DNA of 64,000 nucleotides from Pyrenula massariospora. Lineage: Eukaryota > Ascomycota > Eurotiomycetes > Pyrenulales > Pyrenulaceae. Made by a program: the position numbers and the translations under genes. The notes under the pieces were generated by a model. That model made no database searches. It worked only from the letters and a program-made list of their open reading frames with translations, and was not told the origin of the DNA. Shown piece by piece: positions 1 through 9,749 of the stretch. The stretch is taken from assembly GCA_021030905.1 (NCBI GenBank), contig JAGFMI010000006.1, positions 1,860,001 to 1,924,000 of the forward strand. Direction: 5' to 3'. Position 1 is the first letter of the stretch. The number at the start of each line of letters is the position of its first letter.

Positions 1-2
1 CG

Positions 3-272
3 AGGATTCCGATGGCGACGATGCAGCGCTGGGCGGAGGAGATGAACGAGCTGTTTGAGGGCAAGCAGTACTTGAATAGGAAGGATGAGAATGGCGACTA
101 TCAGGAAATTGACATGGGAATGCCGCGTCCGCATCGGACGTATGCGTCGCTCAACAGCCATCGTGGGAGGGTCCGGAGGATCATCGACGACTTCAAGGTC
201 AGGCCGCAGCAGCCTGTATCCCGACGGAGAGACGCTGCTGACGCTTCGGGGGAAGATTCGATTAGTAGATAG
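3..272 (+). CDS. 3' end of an unidentified protein-coding gene (5' part outside window)
   Basis: An open frame enters from the left edge and ends at TAG 270-272. Codon choice is strongly coding-like (GAG, AAG, GGC and AAC are frequent). The visible tail has about 89 residues. It starts with a charged stretch rich in Glu and Met and ends in a basic, Arg-rich tail followed by a short acidic/serine end. No domain is recognised. Internal ATGs at 12 and 21 exist, but the frame is open from the first base, so this is more likely a C-terminus than a complete small gene. The family cannot be named from this fragment. Confidence 0.5.
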   Translation, partial: RIPMATMQRWAEEMNELFEGKQYLNRKDENGDYQEIDMGMPRPHRTYASLNSHRGRVRRIIDDFKVRPQQPVSRRRDAADASGEDSISR

Positions 273-597
273 TGTTGATGGTCCGGCACGGTTTCAATGA
301 TGCTCTTGTAGCCATTCGGAAGCTAGTAGTTTGAAGTTTTGATTGTGGTTTGGATTCAAATCTACGGCTCTCAGACAGTTATCGTTCGTGACGGGTTGAA
401 GATCTTTCTGGATGATATATTGAAATGGAAGGCCAGAGTCACCACAGATGGTCTCTTTGAGCGCTCCTTTGCGACAATATTCGTAGATGAACTAGATCGT
501 ATAAAAGGCCATGGAAAGAAGTCTAACGGTCTTCCTTCTCACTACTTAAAAATTAAGGTTTAAAATTATTTCTCTCTCTCTCAACCATACCTATCTA
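273..597. other. intergenic, nothing recognised
   Basis: Tail-to-tail gap between the left-edge gene and the minus-strand gene at 598-1464. It is AT-richer than its flanks and ends in a CT repeat (about 571-582). It presumably carries both 3' UTRs. Confidence 0.5.
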
Positions 598-1464
598 CTA
601 TCTGTGATCCCGCCACTCCTTCCCCGGTTCCCAGCCGGCTGCTAACTGGTCGGCAAACACGTCCGTGACCTCCTCACTCGTCATATCCTCCTTCTCCGGA
701 TCACCCAGCTTCTCCCTCACCTTGCCCAGCACATCCAGCTCCTCCCTCGACACAAACTCAAACCACTTCTTGTGTCCACCTAGCCGATACTTCTTCGCCA
801 GAACCGCCGGATCCGTATGATCACGTGGAAGATCCGTTGTGTCCAGAGCAACCCTCCTCAGATCCCACCAATCCCACTCCTCATCCGGCTCCGCAAAGTC
901 CGGATACCACGGGCTCGCGTTCTTCCCTTTCGCCTTGACTTTAGCTTTTTCCATCGCCTTCCCCGCGCACAGCAGGAGAATGGCTGCGCAGTACCGCGCG
1001 CCGGGCTCCGGGTCGGAACCGGAGAAGAATGCGAGTATGAATGTGTACGATATCACCCACCAGAGCTGCTCGCTGTGCTTGCGGAGCGTCGCCGGCGCGG
1101 CTTGCTCGCTCGGGTATGCGTCGATCTTTTCTCGGGTGACGGCGTAGGCACGGCCAAGGAGGGTGGAGTAGAGCAGTGCGGCGTGGTAGTATAATGGGGG
1201 ACGGGAGGGGTCGCCGCCCCACTGCAGCTCTGGGGTTACGCCGCGGCGGATGTATTCGTATAGTTCGTAGAAGAGGTGGGATGCGAGGCAGGGTTCTTTG
1301 ACTGGGTAAGGGTCTCGTTGGAAGGCCATGAAGACGGACTGGTTTATGGTGAGGAGCTCGGTTAGGTTGGCGTCGATGTTGGCCGGGAATGCCAGGGCGC
1401 GCTGGATTAGGGCGTTGCCGGCTGGCAGAGAGATGTTCAGTGAAGGGGGAGGGCGACGAGGCAT
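598..1464 (-). CDS. hypothetical protein, 288 aa, single exon
   Basis: An uninterrupted minus-strand frame from ATG 1464-1462 to the stop at 598. Codon usage is GC-biased and coding-like. No family is recognised. The protein has a hydrophobic, alanine/leucine-rich middle (about residues 88-170) with Trp-Trp and Tyr-rich motifs. A lysine-rich patch follows (about 172-185), then an acidic, tryptophan-rich segment (about 190-205). The C-terminal third is charged. There is no signal peptide and no convincing membrane segment, so a soluble intracellular protein is the best guess. Its 3' end faces the left-edge gene; its promoter lies in the 1465-2732 gap shared with the metalloprotease gene. Confidence 0.7.
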   Translation of the reverse strand: MPRRPPPSLNISLPAGNALIQRALAFPANIDANLTELLTINQSVFMAFQRDPYPVKEPCLASHLFYELYEYIRRGVTPELQWGGDPSRPPLYYHAALLYSTLLGRAYAVTREKIDAYPSEQAAPATLRKHSEQLWWVISYTFILAFFSGSDPEPGARYCAAILLLCAGKAMEKAKVKAKGKNASPWYPDFAEPDEEWDWWDLRRVALDTTDLPRDHTDPAVLAKKYRLGGHKKWFEFVSREELDVLGKVREKLGDPEKEDMTSEEVTDVFADQLAAGWEPGKEWRDHR

Positions 1465-2732
1465 TGTGGCAAGCCGGGAAGATCAATCTAAGACGAATAG
1501 TGGCGTATCCAAAGCATCGGGGCAACAACGAATGGATATATCTGTGACCAGGGCATTGCGTGAGTCAACATACTTCGCCTGTCTTACCTTTCCAAGGCAG
1601 CATCCTGCCATTGCTTTGGGGGCGACAAAAAAAGCTGAAGACTCTAGCCATTGGATGTCAATGACTTCTGCGACATAGATGCAGTTCGCACGATCAAGCA
1701 CAAATACAACGGAGAGCCAACCTGAAGAAAAGAAATGATTGAATTTTAGAGATGTCAGAGGGCTGGCCTACCCCCGACGAATTGATGCCCACATGTGAAA
1801 TCTTGGCAAGTGCCTTGTATACGGACCTTACCGAATGAGGTTAGCCAATAATTCTGGAGGACTCACCTGGCCGCTGCGCCCTCCACAGTTAGCCTACTAT
1901 GTAGAACAACAATCCTAATCAATTGTCCTCCAGCACGTCCAGGGCCTACGTTAGCTCTTCGGCCCCAAGGGCGTTATTAAATTAAACGTGCGTTTGACAT
2001 TCCGTGGTAAACAGCCGGGAAACGCTGTTGTCTCTATGCATTCTGGATTTAATTCCCAGCGTTCTTACAAAGTGCATCTTCTCTAAGTTATTCTCGTGTG
2101 GACGATCGCACAGCAATCAGAGGCATCTGAGCAGCCTATTGACTTCACCAATGAGCCACTATGACCAGAGGGATATTAAATTATAGCAGCCGCCATTTCC
2201 GCATCGCGTTTTACACTTCTCGCAGCGGGTTTTCTCAACTAATTCTGAAATTTATACACTTAAAACCAACATTACAGAAGACCCACTAAAATTTGATACC
2301 CCTGGGGTCCTAGTAATTGCTCCTACTGCGATATCCAAGGAAGCTTGAATAAACCTACAGCAAATATTTGCATTGCAACCGAAAACCGATACTGCGCCTC
2401 TAGGGCTGAAACGTAGCGCAAAGCGCACTAGGTAAGAGCTGTACTTGCCATACCATTGCAAGCAGACACTATGTGGACAGCCGAGTCGAAAATTCTTGAC
2501 AAGGCCTGGTTTCTTCGCATGTTGTTTGTAAGTTGTTGAGAATCTCTTTCTCTGGCTGTAGTCTGGCTCTAGGACGTCTAACATTGTAGCAACCACTGAC
2601 CCTACTAATGTCTAAGAAGATGGCCATATTGAGGTGGAAATACCATTGTGGTATATTAATAAAGGTTTGATGCCTGCGAAATCTCTACTATGATTTTCCT
2701 CCTTGAGTCTTTCTCTAGTACACTCTTTCAAA
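1465..2732. other. intergenic, divergent promoter region
   Basis: 1.27 kb between divergent genes (598-1464 minus and 2733-4739 plus). Scattered short frames are present on both strands, including a 114-codon minus frame at 2252-2596, but none has a convincing start or a known motif. No repeats or RNA genes are seen. Confidence 0.4.
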
Positions 2733-4739
2733 ATGTATTTATTTGCAGGCCATTTGAGCATTTTGCTCTTATTCTCTAGCATAGCTTTAGCCTTACCTCA
2801 GATACCCGCAGCGCCATCTGCTCAGGCAAGCCCGCAACCAGCAGGTATCACAGTGCAGGACATGAGGGATGCCTATCCACCAAGAGACACTGTGAACGTA
2901 ACCAATTGGTATGGGACGAGTTTGTTTGGTTGGAAGTCAGTTTCACTACCCTCTTGTCTCTACGACGAAAAACTAACTCCAATTTTAAGCGATTGTGATA
3001 AGCTGAACCCGAACATGAAAAAATGGATTAAGGAGGCTTACGACGATCAAAATAAGCTGGTACCATTTGACGGATTCGAAAAAGAAGTCGACTTCGATTC
3101 TGCAGCTGCTTTGGAATATCTGGGACCTTCCGGCACGTTGAAATGAAGGATCACGACCCCAATGCGCGAAGCTGATAATTAGAGTTAAGCTTTGAATAAA
3201 GGTCAACAAAAGCAGCTAAACGCGGTCTTCGCAAACGTGGCGACCGTCCACGAGGGAGCATCATGGTGGACACCCAACTGGATCCAAGTAAGACATCTTT
3301 CCCCCAGAGTCTTCCCTGCAACGTCCTTTATTTGTGTTTGACTGACAAAGCTCCACAGGCCCGATGTGATGACCCGGCGAAGGTTTGTTCGACACAGTGC
3401 CCAACGACACAGGATGATGAGGATGCGCCAATTGTCTTCGCTTATGCTCGCAACAAAAACCAAAATGACGGAAAGTATTCAATGATCAACTTTTGTCCGG
3501 ATTTTATAGGGCAGAGAAACCTCAAAAGCGCCATCGCATTCGGAAAGTCTTTTGGAAATCCGAAAGACAAATTTAACCTTGCGAATTACATGGGACGAGG
3601 TAGGCTTTACATCTCAAAGCCCAATCCCACTTTCAAAGCATCGCTCTCGGCTAACAATTCCCTTACAGCTGATACCTTTCTGCATGAGCTGATGCATCTC
3701 GATCTCGCTGCCGATTCGTTCAACGAGCAGCCGAACCCAAAGATTCGAGACCTAAAGGTCAAATTCACATACAATACTGGTCCCAACCGAGGATCCACGT
3801 CTGGGTGGACCAAGGTCTACGGACCAAAGCTCTCCAAGATCCTAGCACGGTTCCTGCCGCGGGGCAAGGCCTTCAAGCAGACCGGTTTCTTCGTCCAACG
3901 CAGCGCCGATAACATGGCCTTGTTCGCGCTTGCGAACTACATTCAAGGCCAAGTCGGCTCATACCCCTATGTCCCCGTGATCTACGACATGATCACGGAC
4001 GAGCCCATGCTCCCGAACCCACGGCCGTCGTCCACCGACCCCAGCGTCATGTTCAGTGTCTCCAACGGCACCGACTCCACCGCGACCTTCCAAGACTTCT
4101 TCACTGCAGACTACCGCAGCAATCTCACGCAGGAGAGATTTGACGGCAGCTGCCTAATGAACCTTGAGGACCAAGGTGATCCTGATCTCGAGATCGGCAA
4201 CCCCATCCCTCAAGACCAATACCCGCAATCCTACTGGGACGCCCGAAACAAGTTCCTTCCCTCCATCAAAGGCACCGGCCAACCCACCGGCACCTGCAAG
4301 CTCTCCATCACCGAAGAATGGACCTGCGGCTCCGACGATGCGAACCTCTTCGCCATCGTCCAGCTCAACGGTACCGACGGCACCACGCTCTACACCACCG
4401 ACCTACCCGAAGGTAGCGCCGGCGACTCGATCAACCCGAACCACCCGCTCTCGATCCAGAACGACGGCATGGGCAACGCGCTCACCATCACGGGAGATCA
4501 CAAGGACAATGTGATTCTGTTCCGGTACGGGTCGTCGAGTTGGCGGTCCGATACGACGGCTGGGCAGGCGAAGTGCGCGTTGCAGGGGAAGGACTGGGAT
4601 AAGAATGGGCCGCAGGGGTGTCCAGGCGTGGTGATCCCGGTGAGTGTTCTCTCCTTGAGGGCTCGACGCATTTATTTTATTTACTCTGACTCCATCTTCT
4701 CATTAGACAAGAGCTTTCAATTGCCAATATCCTTGCTAG
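2733..4739 (+). CDS. secreted zinc metalloprotease, M35/lysine-specific metallo-endopeptidase-like
   Basis: The start is ATG 2733 in a good context (CAAAATG). It opens with a signal peptide: a hydrophobic core of about 18 residues ending in Ala-Leu-Pro, then a Pro/Ala/Ser-rich linker. Supported exons are 2733-2935, 2990-about 3086/3136, about 3190/3216-3287, 3359-4639 and 4707-4739. The last small exon codes for a Cys-containing tail ending at TAG 4737-4739. The zinc motif HELMH lies at 3683-3697, and a downstream Ala-Asp-Asn-Met-Ala-Leu-Phe-Ala segment resembles the NADxYALFA region of fungal aspzincins. Cysteines in the N- and C-terminal parts fit an extracellular, disulfide-bonded enzyme. 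Intron 2936-2989 is 54 nt and in frame, so it could also be read through. The junction between 3086 and 3216 cannot be joined cleanly with GT-AG sites while keeping the conserved-looking residues (see findings). Family call is good; exact exon structure is not. Confidence 0.75.
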
Positions 4740-5612
4740 GTCTTGTTCTGTACAGGGTCTTCGCAAACGTCGGAGTAAGTATCGTTTAGAGGTTGGAATC
4801 GCGCAACTGAATAGAGTAGAATGCAGTGCAAGGTGGTAAAGCTAGAGACTAGGAAACCCTCTGGTGTCCTGGTGTCCTTCGAGCTGGGCTCACGACAGTA
4901 GAAGCAGTCCACACAGCCTAATTAGCATTTCGTTCAACATTTACTGCGGAATGAACGATTCATTTCTATGACGTGTCGCTTCGTGTTTTAAACCCCCATC
5001 TCAGACCCTGTTTTTGCTGCAACCCATACGCTCTCCTGCCTCTGGTCTTCTTCATACTGGCTCCCGGTTGGATTTCCGCCCTCGGTGTAGGCCTGCTTAT
5101 ATACAAGCTCCCTTGCCAAGGCGCCAAGGAAATTCCCGCCACCTCGCAGGCACCAGGCATGCAATACCTCAATTAATGCATATCGTTAAGGACGATATAT
5201 CGATAACGAAATAGTTCTGATGCTTGAATTGCATGATGTTCTCAATATTTGGGGTCGGGGCTGTGACGCAGATAACACCCGACTGGCCTGAGGCAACCAT
5301 CGTTCACAACTCTAAAACGACCCAGACAGAAATGACGTAGGCGCCCCAGGGTTACAGACGACACAGCCTCATGTAAATGAGTTGATGAAAATCCGCTCGC
5401 TCATGGATTGCTGCCTGCCGCTGATAGCGGCATGCGTCCTCCATGCCCCTGCCAATGCTGCAGGGCCGTGCGAATGCCACGAGGCTGAGCGAGGATCCAC
5501 ATAGTGACCTCTCGACTTAAGCACGCTATAGCTTCCTGATGGCCCGATGCTATCTTCATAGACGTCTTACAAATTGAACTTCTGTTGGCGTCTTTCAAAT
5601 CGCGGTATACCA
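4740..5612. other. intergenic with a short echo of the protease gene
   Basis: 0.87 kb between two plus-strand genes. Positions 4755-4769 repeat 15 nt of the protease exon at 3224-3238. The rest contains only short unsupported frames and the presumed promoter of the HET gene. Confidence 0.4.
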
Positions 5613-8600
5613 ATGCAGCTCAAACCAGCAGCACCGACATCTCTTCGCGCTCTAGTTTACGGGCCGCCGGCGACGCCTATTGATGTCCTACATTCAGCCG
5701 CAAAAGAAGGACAAACAGAGTGCATGCTGCAACTCCTCAAGGATGGAACAGATGCTGACGTTAGATCAACGTCCAATTGGACGGCGCTGCAAGTTGCTTC
5801 TGCTCACAATAAATGCGAAGCTGTTGAGCTCCTTCTCCGTCACGGTGCAAAGGTCGACTTAACCAAAGATAATGGGCTCACGGCATTGCTTCTGGCTGCC
5901 GCCAATGGCCACCGCGAGACCGTTAGGACCCTCTTGGAACATCGAGCCAACTTGAAGTTAGAAACCCTTAACGAAAAATTCACTGCTTTGCATCTTGCCG
6001 CTGTCCGTGGCCAAGTGTCTGTCTTGAAGCTTTTGATCGGGCATACAGAAGATCTCGAGGCAAGAGCGCATTACGGCATGACGGCTCTTCATTGTGCTGC
6101 TCGCGAGGGCCATGGCTTGTGCGTGAGCCTACTGGCGCAAGCAGGCGCCAACATAGACACTAGGGCCGAGCCAGAATACGACACACCGCTCATAACGGCT
6201 GCGGCCTTTGATAATCCTTCAATGATCAGGACACTCTTGGGCCATGGCGCTGACATCGATGCAGTGCAGAGGAGTGGGAGGACCGCGGTTCAGGCGGCTG
6301 CATACTTTGGAAACCTGGATGCCGCTAGAGCATTGATAGATGAAGGCGCAAGCCTTGATGTCATGGACAACGACGGCTACACTGCACTGCGCTGTTCACT
6401 CGAGTGGAAGCATCCGGAAGTAGCGCTGGCCTTGCTGCAGAACCGGGTTCGAATCAATACGCCATATGGTTCTCACGGTGATACAGCACTCCATCTGGCT
6501 GTCCGTCATGAATATCTCGAGGTTGCTGAGCAACTTATCAACAAGGGTGCCGATCTGCACGCATGCGATATAGACGGCGACCCACCGCTACAATGGGCAG
6601 TTCAAATGGGGTACGAGAAGATGGTGAAGTGCCTGCTTCGCCACGGTGCCGAAGTCAACAAGAGAAATCAGAAATCTGGCAAGACGGTCTTGAAATGGGC
6701 TGTGGAATGTGGGCACGTGGCGGTAACGGAATTGCTACTCGGATGCGGAGCTGACGCATCCATTCTCGACCTTAGTAAAATGGAAAAGTTGGAAGATATC
6801 GGCGAGGAAGAGTTTGAGACATGCAAAGCATTGGTCGAGACGTCTGAATTTACGCAACCGCGAAATGAGCTTCTGCTCAAGAATGAGATATCACGACCAG
6901 AAGATAGCGAAAGTACGGCTGAGGGAAAGCTTGCTAGAGAATTCTCAAAAACAGAAGATGCCAGCATTGAAGCGAAAAGGATCAGATATCGGGTACTAGA
7001 TATACCCTCACAGTTAGATGCTAAAGTCAGTGCACAAAGTCCAAAAAAAGTCGAACATACCGATGTCTCCTGCGACGGTCCCCTATGCAAACAGTCAGCT
7101 GCAAGCATCTTAGGAACCCGGTTCAAGTGCACGGTTTGCGAGAATGTCGATTTCTGCGCGGAATGTATCGCTAGCTTCCACAATCAACACGATACCAGGC
7201 ACGCTATGGTCAAGTGTCTCCTACCGACAACTTTTCGAGTAATTCGGGATATCGATAATGTCGCGAAAGAAGAACTTCTTCGAAACTGCGACAGCTCGGG
7301 TTCAGAGCTTGACGACTTGACCCATGTCATATATGCCGAGACACAGCAGGGTTCTCTCCTCCAGAGTCGCTCGCCCAGCTTGGACGTGTCAAAAAAGTCT
7401 ATTGCTCATCTTTCCACCGATGAGCCTGAGCCAACGATGTTCGTCATCCTGAGGTCAAAGGATCCAGACCCTGTTCCTCAACCAAGGGAGATCGTTAGAT
7501 ATGGCGATGTCGATAGTAAAAATAGCGTTTCAATGTACAGGATCGACGAGGCTGGGAATGTCAGCGTGAATACAAAGTCAATTGGCTCTGATCCGGTCAA
7601 TGTTCGCGAGGTAGGACAGATTGCACACTATCAAGATCCTGCCCTACTGGTAAGGGTACTCACCGGCCAGCTTCAACAATACACCTATCCTGAGGGAAAG
7701 GACTTGTACAGATTAGCTGGCAAAGGACATCTGCTGACACGCGTGATTGACTTGCAGCCAGGAGATTTTGAAGACAAGCTTGAAATCGAGATTCGGTTGA
7801 TTGACATGGCTGATACACCAAAATATGAAGCTTTGTCGTGGACATGGAAAGAAACTACGTACGAGCGCGTACACTCTTCATCCTGGAGTAAAGAAGCAGA
7901 TGATGTCTACAGGAAAATGGCCAAACTCAGCCATGCTGTTTACTGCCATGAAAAGGATGGCCGAGAGAGTTTCCTAGTCATTAGCGCCGGCCTACGTGAC
8001 GCGCTCCGAAGACTGCGAGACAAATCCGAGAAGATTACCCTCTGGATCGATCAATTGTCAATCAATCAGAGCGATCTCGGGGAACGCAAGTTCCAAGTGT
8101 CAGCGATGAGAGTCTTTTACAATAGAGCACGACAGGTAAGGGTATGGACCGGAGATGAAGACGAGTGCACGCAATCTGTGTTCGATATACTCCGCAAAAT
8201 AGCTCAAGCTTCACGTGTTCTGGGGTATCTCCCTGGACCCGACGAGCTTATAGAAGATGCAAATCTTGATCTGCCTGCTTCCGAGTCGTCGGTTTGGAGC
8301 GCAGTCCTGAGCTATTTCCTGCGTCCCGTTTTTGGGCGCTGCTGGGTTATCCAAGAAATAGTCGTCGGCCAAAAAGTCTCTCTTCAGTGCGGTGATTACA
8401 GCATCGCATGGGAAGATGTCGCTTTAGCAGTGAAGGTCTTATCAACGGTCCCCTGGCTGCGTGTGCTACCAAGCACCGATGACGACCGCAAGGCTTTCTT
8501 CCTCACGTCACGTACAGAAGCTCCCGGAGACGATGCGCCGCAAAGACAAACCTTCAACAACCTACCTAATGTGTGTACTATAATCGGAATAAGAGAAGAC

Positions 8601-9749
8601 TTTCAGTCTTTGGGTGAGATTTCACTCGAAACGCTACTTTATCTAACAGGTATGTTCGGAGCAACAGACCCGAGGGACAGGATCTACTCCTTACTCGGTG
8701 TTCGGAGTGCAAGGATTGACCTTGATTGTTCCGAAAGCCTTGTCCCGGATTACAACAAGTCAGTTACGGACGTGTTCATACAAGCGACGAAAGCCTGTAT
8801 CCTGGAGAGCAATTCCCTCACTATATGCGGTATGTTTACCAGCATATCAGACAAAGTAATCGAAGGGCTGCCTTCCTGGGTCCCAGATTACTCATCGAGT
8901 CTCCACAGCTGTGCGACATCTTTCTGTCGGCCAGAACCTAGAAGCGCATACTGTGCCTCTGGAGCCTCGGACTGCCTCGCAGTCTGGCCCGACGAGCAAC
9001 GGCCAAACCTGCTCGCAACATCTTCGTGCAGAGTCGAGACGATCGCCGAGATCGCACGGCAGAGCCTTTCCGAAGACTCGCCGCTTGGCGCACTTATCGA
9101 GGAGTGGACCAAAATGGCATCAAAAGAGCGAGACTATGTGACAGGGGAATTCGCCCCAGACGCGTTCTGGAGAACATGTGTCGGAGACGGTACACTCAGG
9201 TTCCGCAAAATTCCTGCCCCTGAATCGTATCACGCCCCACTCGCCATTTTCTTTAGCTCCCACTTCCTTCAGCACATCGCACCTAGAGAATCGCGCGACG
9301 GAAGCGAGGCGACAGATGCACATGCTATGTCGGCGGTGCGTGAGCATACGAACAAACTCATCGCGACTCTTATGGGGGATGCTTTCACTGCTGCTCTGGA
9401 TTGGATGGAGGTGCCTCCGGGTACGTTGGAACTGGATCCGGACGCTGTCCCGGCATTCTGGAGCGCTTGTAGTGGCAGGACATTCTTTGTGACCGCGAAC
9501 GGTTACTTTGGCATTGGCCCCAGGGATGCTCGGGTTGGGGACGAGATACATATTCTCTCCGGGACACGGGTTCCGTTTGTTCTTCGGAAGGCCGACGATG
9601 TTTCTAGCGGAAAAGATTCGGGGTTGAGCGAGGATGGTGATGACACGCCATTGTATCGTATGATCGGGGAGACCTATGTGCATGGCATAATGCAGGGTCA
9701 GTGTCTGAAGAGAGAAACTTTTGATTGGGGCGGAGTATACCTTGTTTGA
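5613..9749 (+). CDS. ankyrin-repeat / ZZ zinc finger / HET-domain protein, 1378 aa
   Basis: An intronless frame; the first in-frame ATG is 5613. There are three parts. (1) About 11 ankyrin repeats at residues 20-386, with TALHLAA- and LLxHGAxxD-type cores. (2) A ZZ-type zinc finger at about 487-535 with CxxC pairs and a closing His-rich stretch. (3) A HET (heterokaryon incompatibility) domain starting at about residue 738 (YEALSW), continuing with WIDQLSINQ, RCWVIQEI and DPRDRIYSLLG motifs to about 1025. The C-terminus ends in the usual post-HET region (GIGPRD...GD, VPFVLR, YVHGIMQG). In known HET proteins this domain triggers programmed cell death after non-self recognition; ankyrin repeats would be the ligand-sensing part. 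The ZZ finger between them is the unusual element. It is convergent with the membrane-protein gene at 11059-13428. Domain calls are firm; the biological trigger is unknown. Confidence 0.9.
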   Translation: MQLKPAAPTSLRALVYGPPATPIDVLHSAAKEGQTECMLQLLKDGTDADVRSTSNWTALQVASAHNKCEAVELLLRHGAKVDLTKDNGLTALLLAAANGHRETVRTLLEHRANLKLETLNEKFTALHLAAVRGQVSVLKLLIGHTEDLEARAHYGMTALHCAAREGHGLCVSLLAQAGANIDTRAEPEYDTPLITAAAFDNPSMIRTLLGHGADIDAVQRSGRTAVQAAAYFGNLDAARALIDEGASLDVMDNDGYTALRCSLEWKHPEVALALLQNRVRINTPYGSHGDTALHLAVRHEYLEVAEQLINKGADLHACDIDGDPPLQWAVQMGYEKMVKCLLRHGAEVNKRNQKSGKTVLKWAVECGHVAVTELLLGCGADASILDLSKMEKLEDIGEEEFETCKALVETSEFTQPRNELLLKNEISRPEDSESTAEGKLAREFSKTEDASIEAKRIRYRVLDIPSQLDAKVSAQSPKKVEHTDVSCDGPLCKQSAASILGTRFKCTVCENVDFCAECIASFHNQHDTRHAMVKCLLPTTFRVIRDIDNVAKEELLRNCDSSGSELDDLTHVIYAETQQGSLLQSRSPSLDVSKKSIAHLSTDEPEPTMFVILRSKDPDPVPQPREIVRYGDVDSKNSVSMYRIDEAGNVSVNTKSIGSDPVNVREVGQIAHYQDPALLVRVLTGQLQQYTYPEGKDLYRLAGKGHLLTRVIDLQPGDFEDKLEIEIRLIDMADTPKYEALSWTWKETTYERVHSSSWSKEADDVYRKMAKLSHAVYCHEKDGRESFLVISAGLRDALRRLRDKSEKITLWIDQLSINQSDLGERKFQVSAMRVFYNRARQVRVWTGDEDECTQSVFDILRKIAQASRVLGYLPGPDELIEDANLDLPASESSVWSAVLSYFLRPVFGRCWVIQEIVVGQKVSLQCGDYSIAWEDVALAVKVLSTVPWLRVLPSTDDDRKAFFLTSRTEAPGDDAPQRQTFNNLPNVCTIIGIREDFQSLGEISLETLLYLTGMFGATDPRDRIYSLLGVRSARIDLDCSESLVPDYNKSVTDVFIQATKACILESNSLTICGMFTSISDKVIEGLPSWVPDYSSSLHSCATSFCRPEPRSAYCASGASDCLAVWPDEQRPNLLATSSCRVETIAEIARQSLSEDSPLGALIEEWTKMASKERDYVTGEFAPDAFWRTCVGDGTLRFRKIPAPESYHAPLAIFFSSHFLQHIAPRESRDGSEATDAHAMSAVREHTNKLIATLMGDAFTAALDWMEVPPGTLELDPDAVPAFWSACSGRTFFVTANGYFGIGPRDARVGDEIHILSGTRVPFVLRKADDVSSGKDSGLSEDGDDTPLYRMIGETYVHGIMQGQCLKRETFDWGGVYLV

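Noticed and set aside
2252-2596. 114-codon minus-strand frame in the gap before the protease
   Set aside because: No ATG in good context at its start, no recognised motif, and promoter location.
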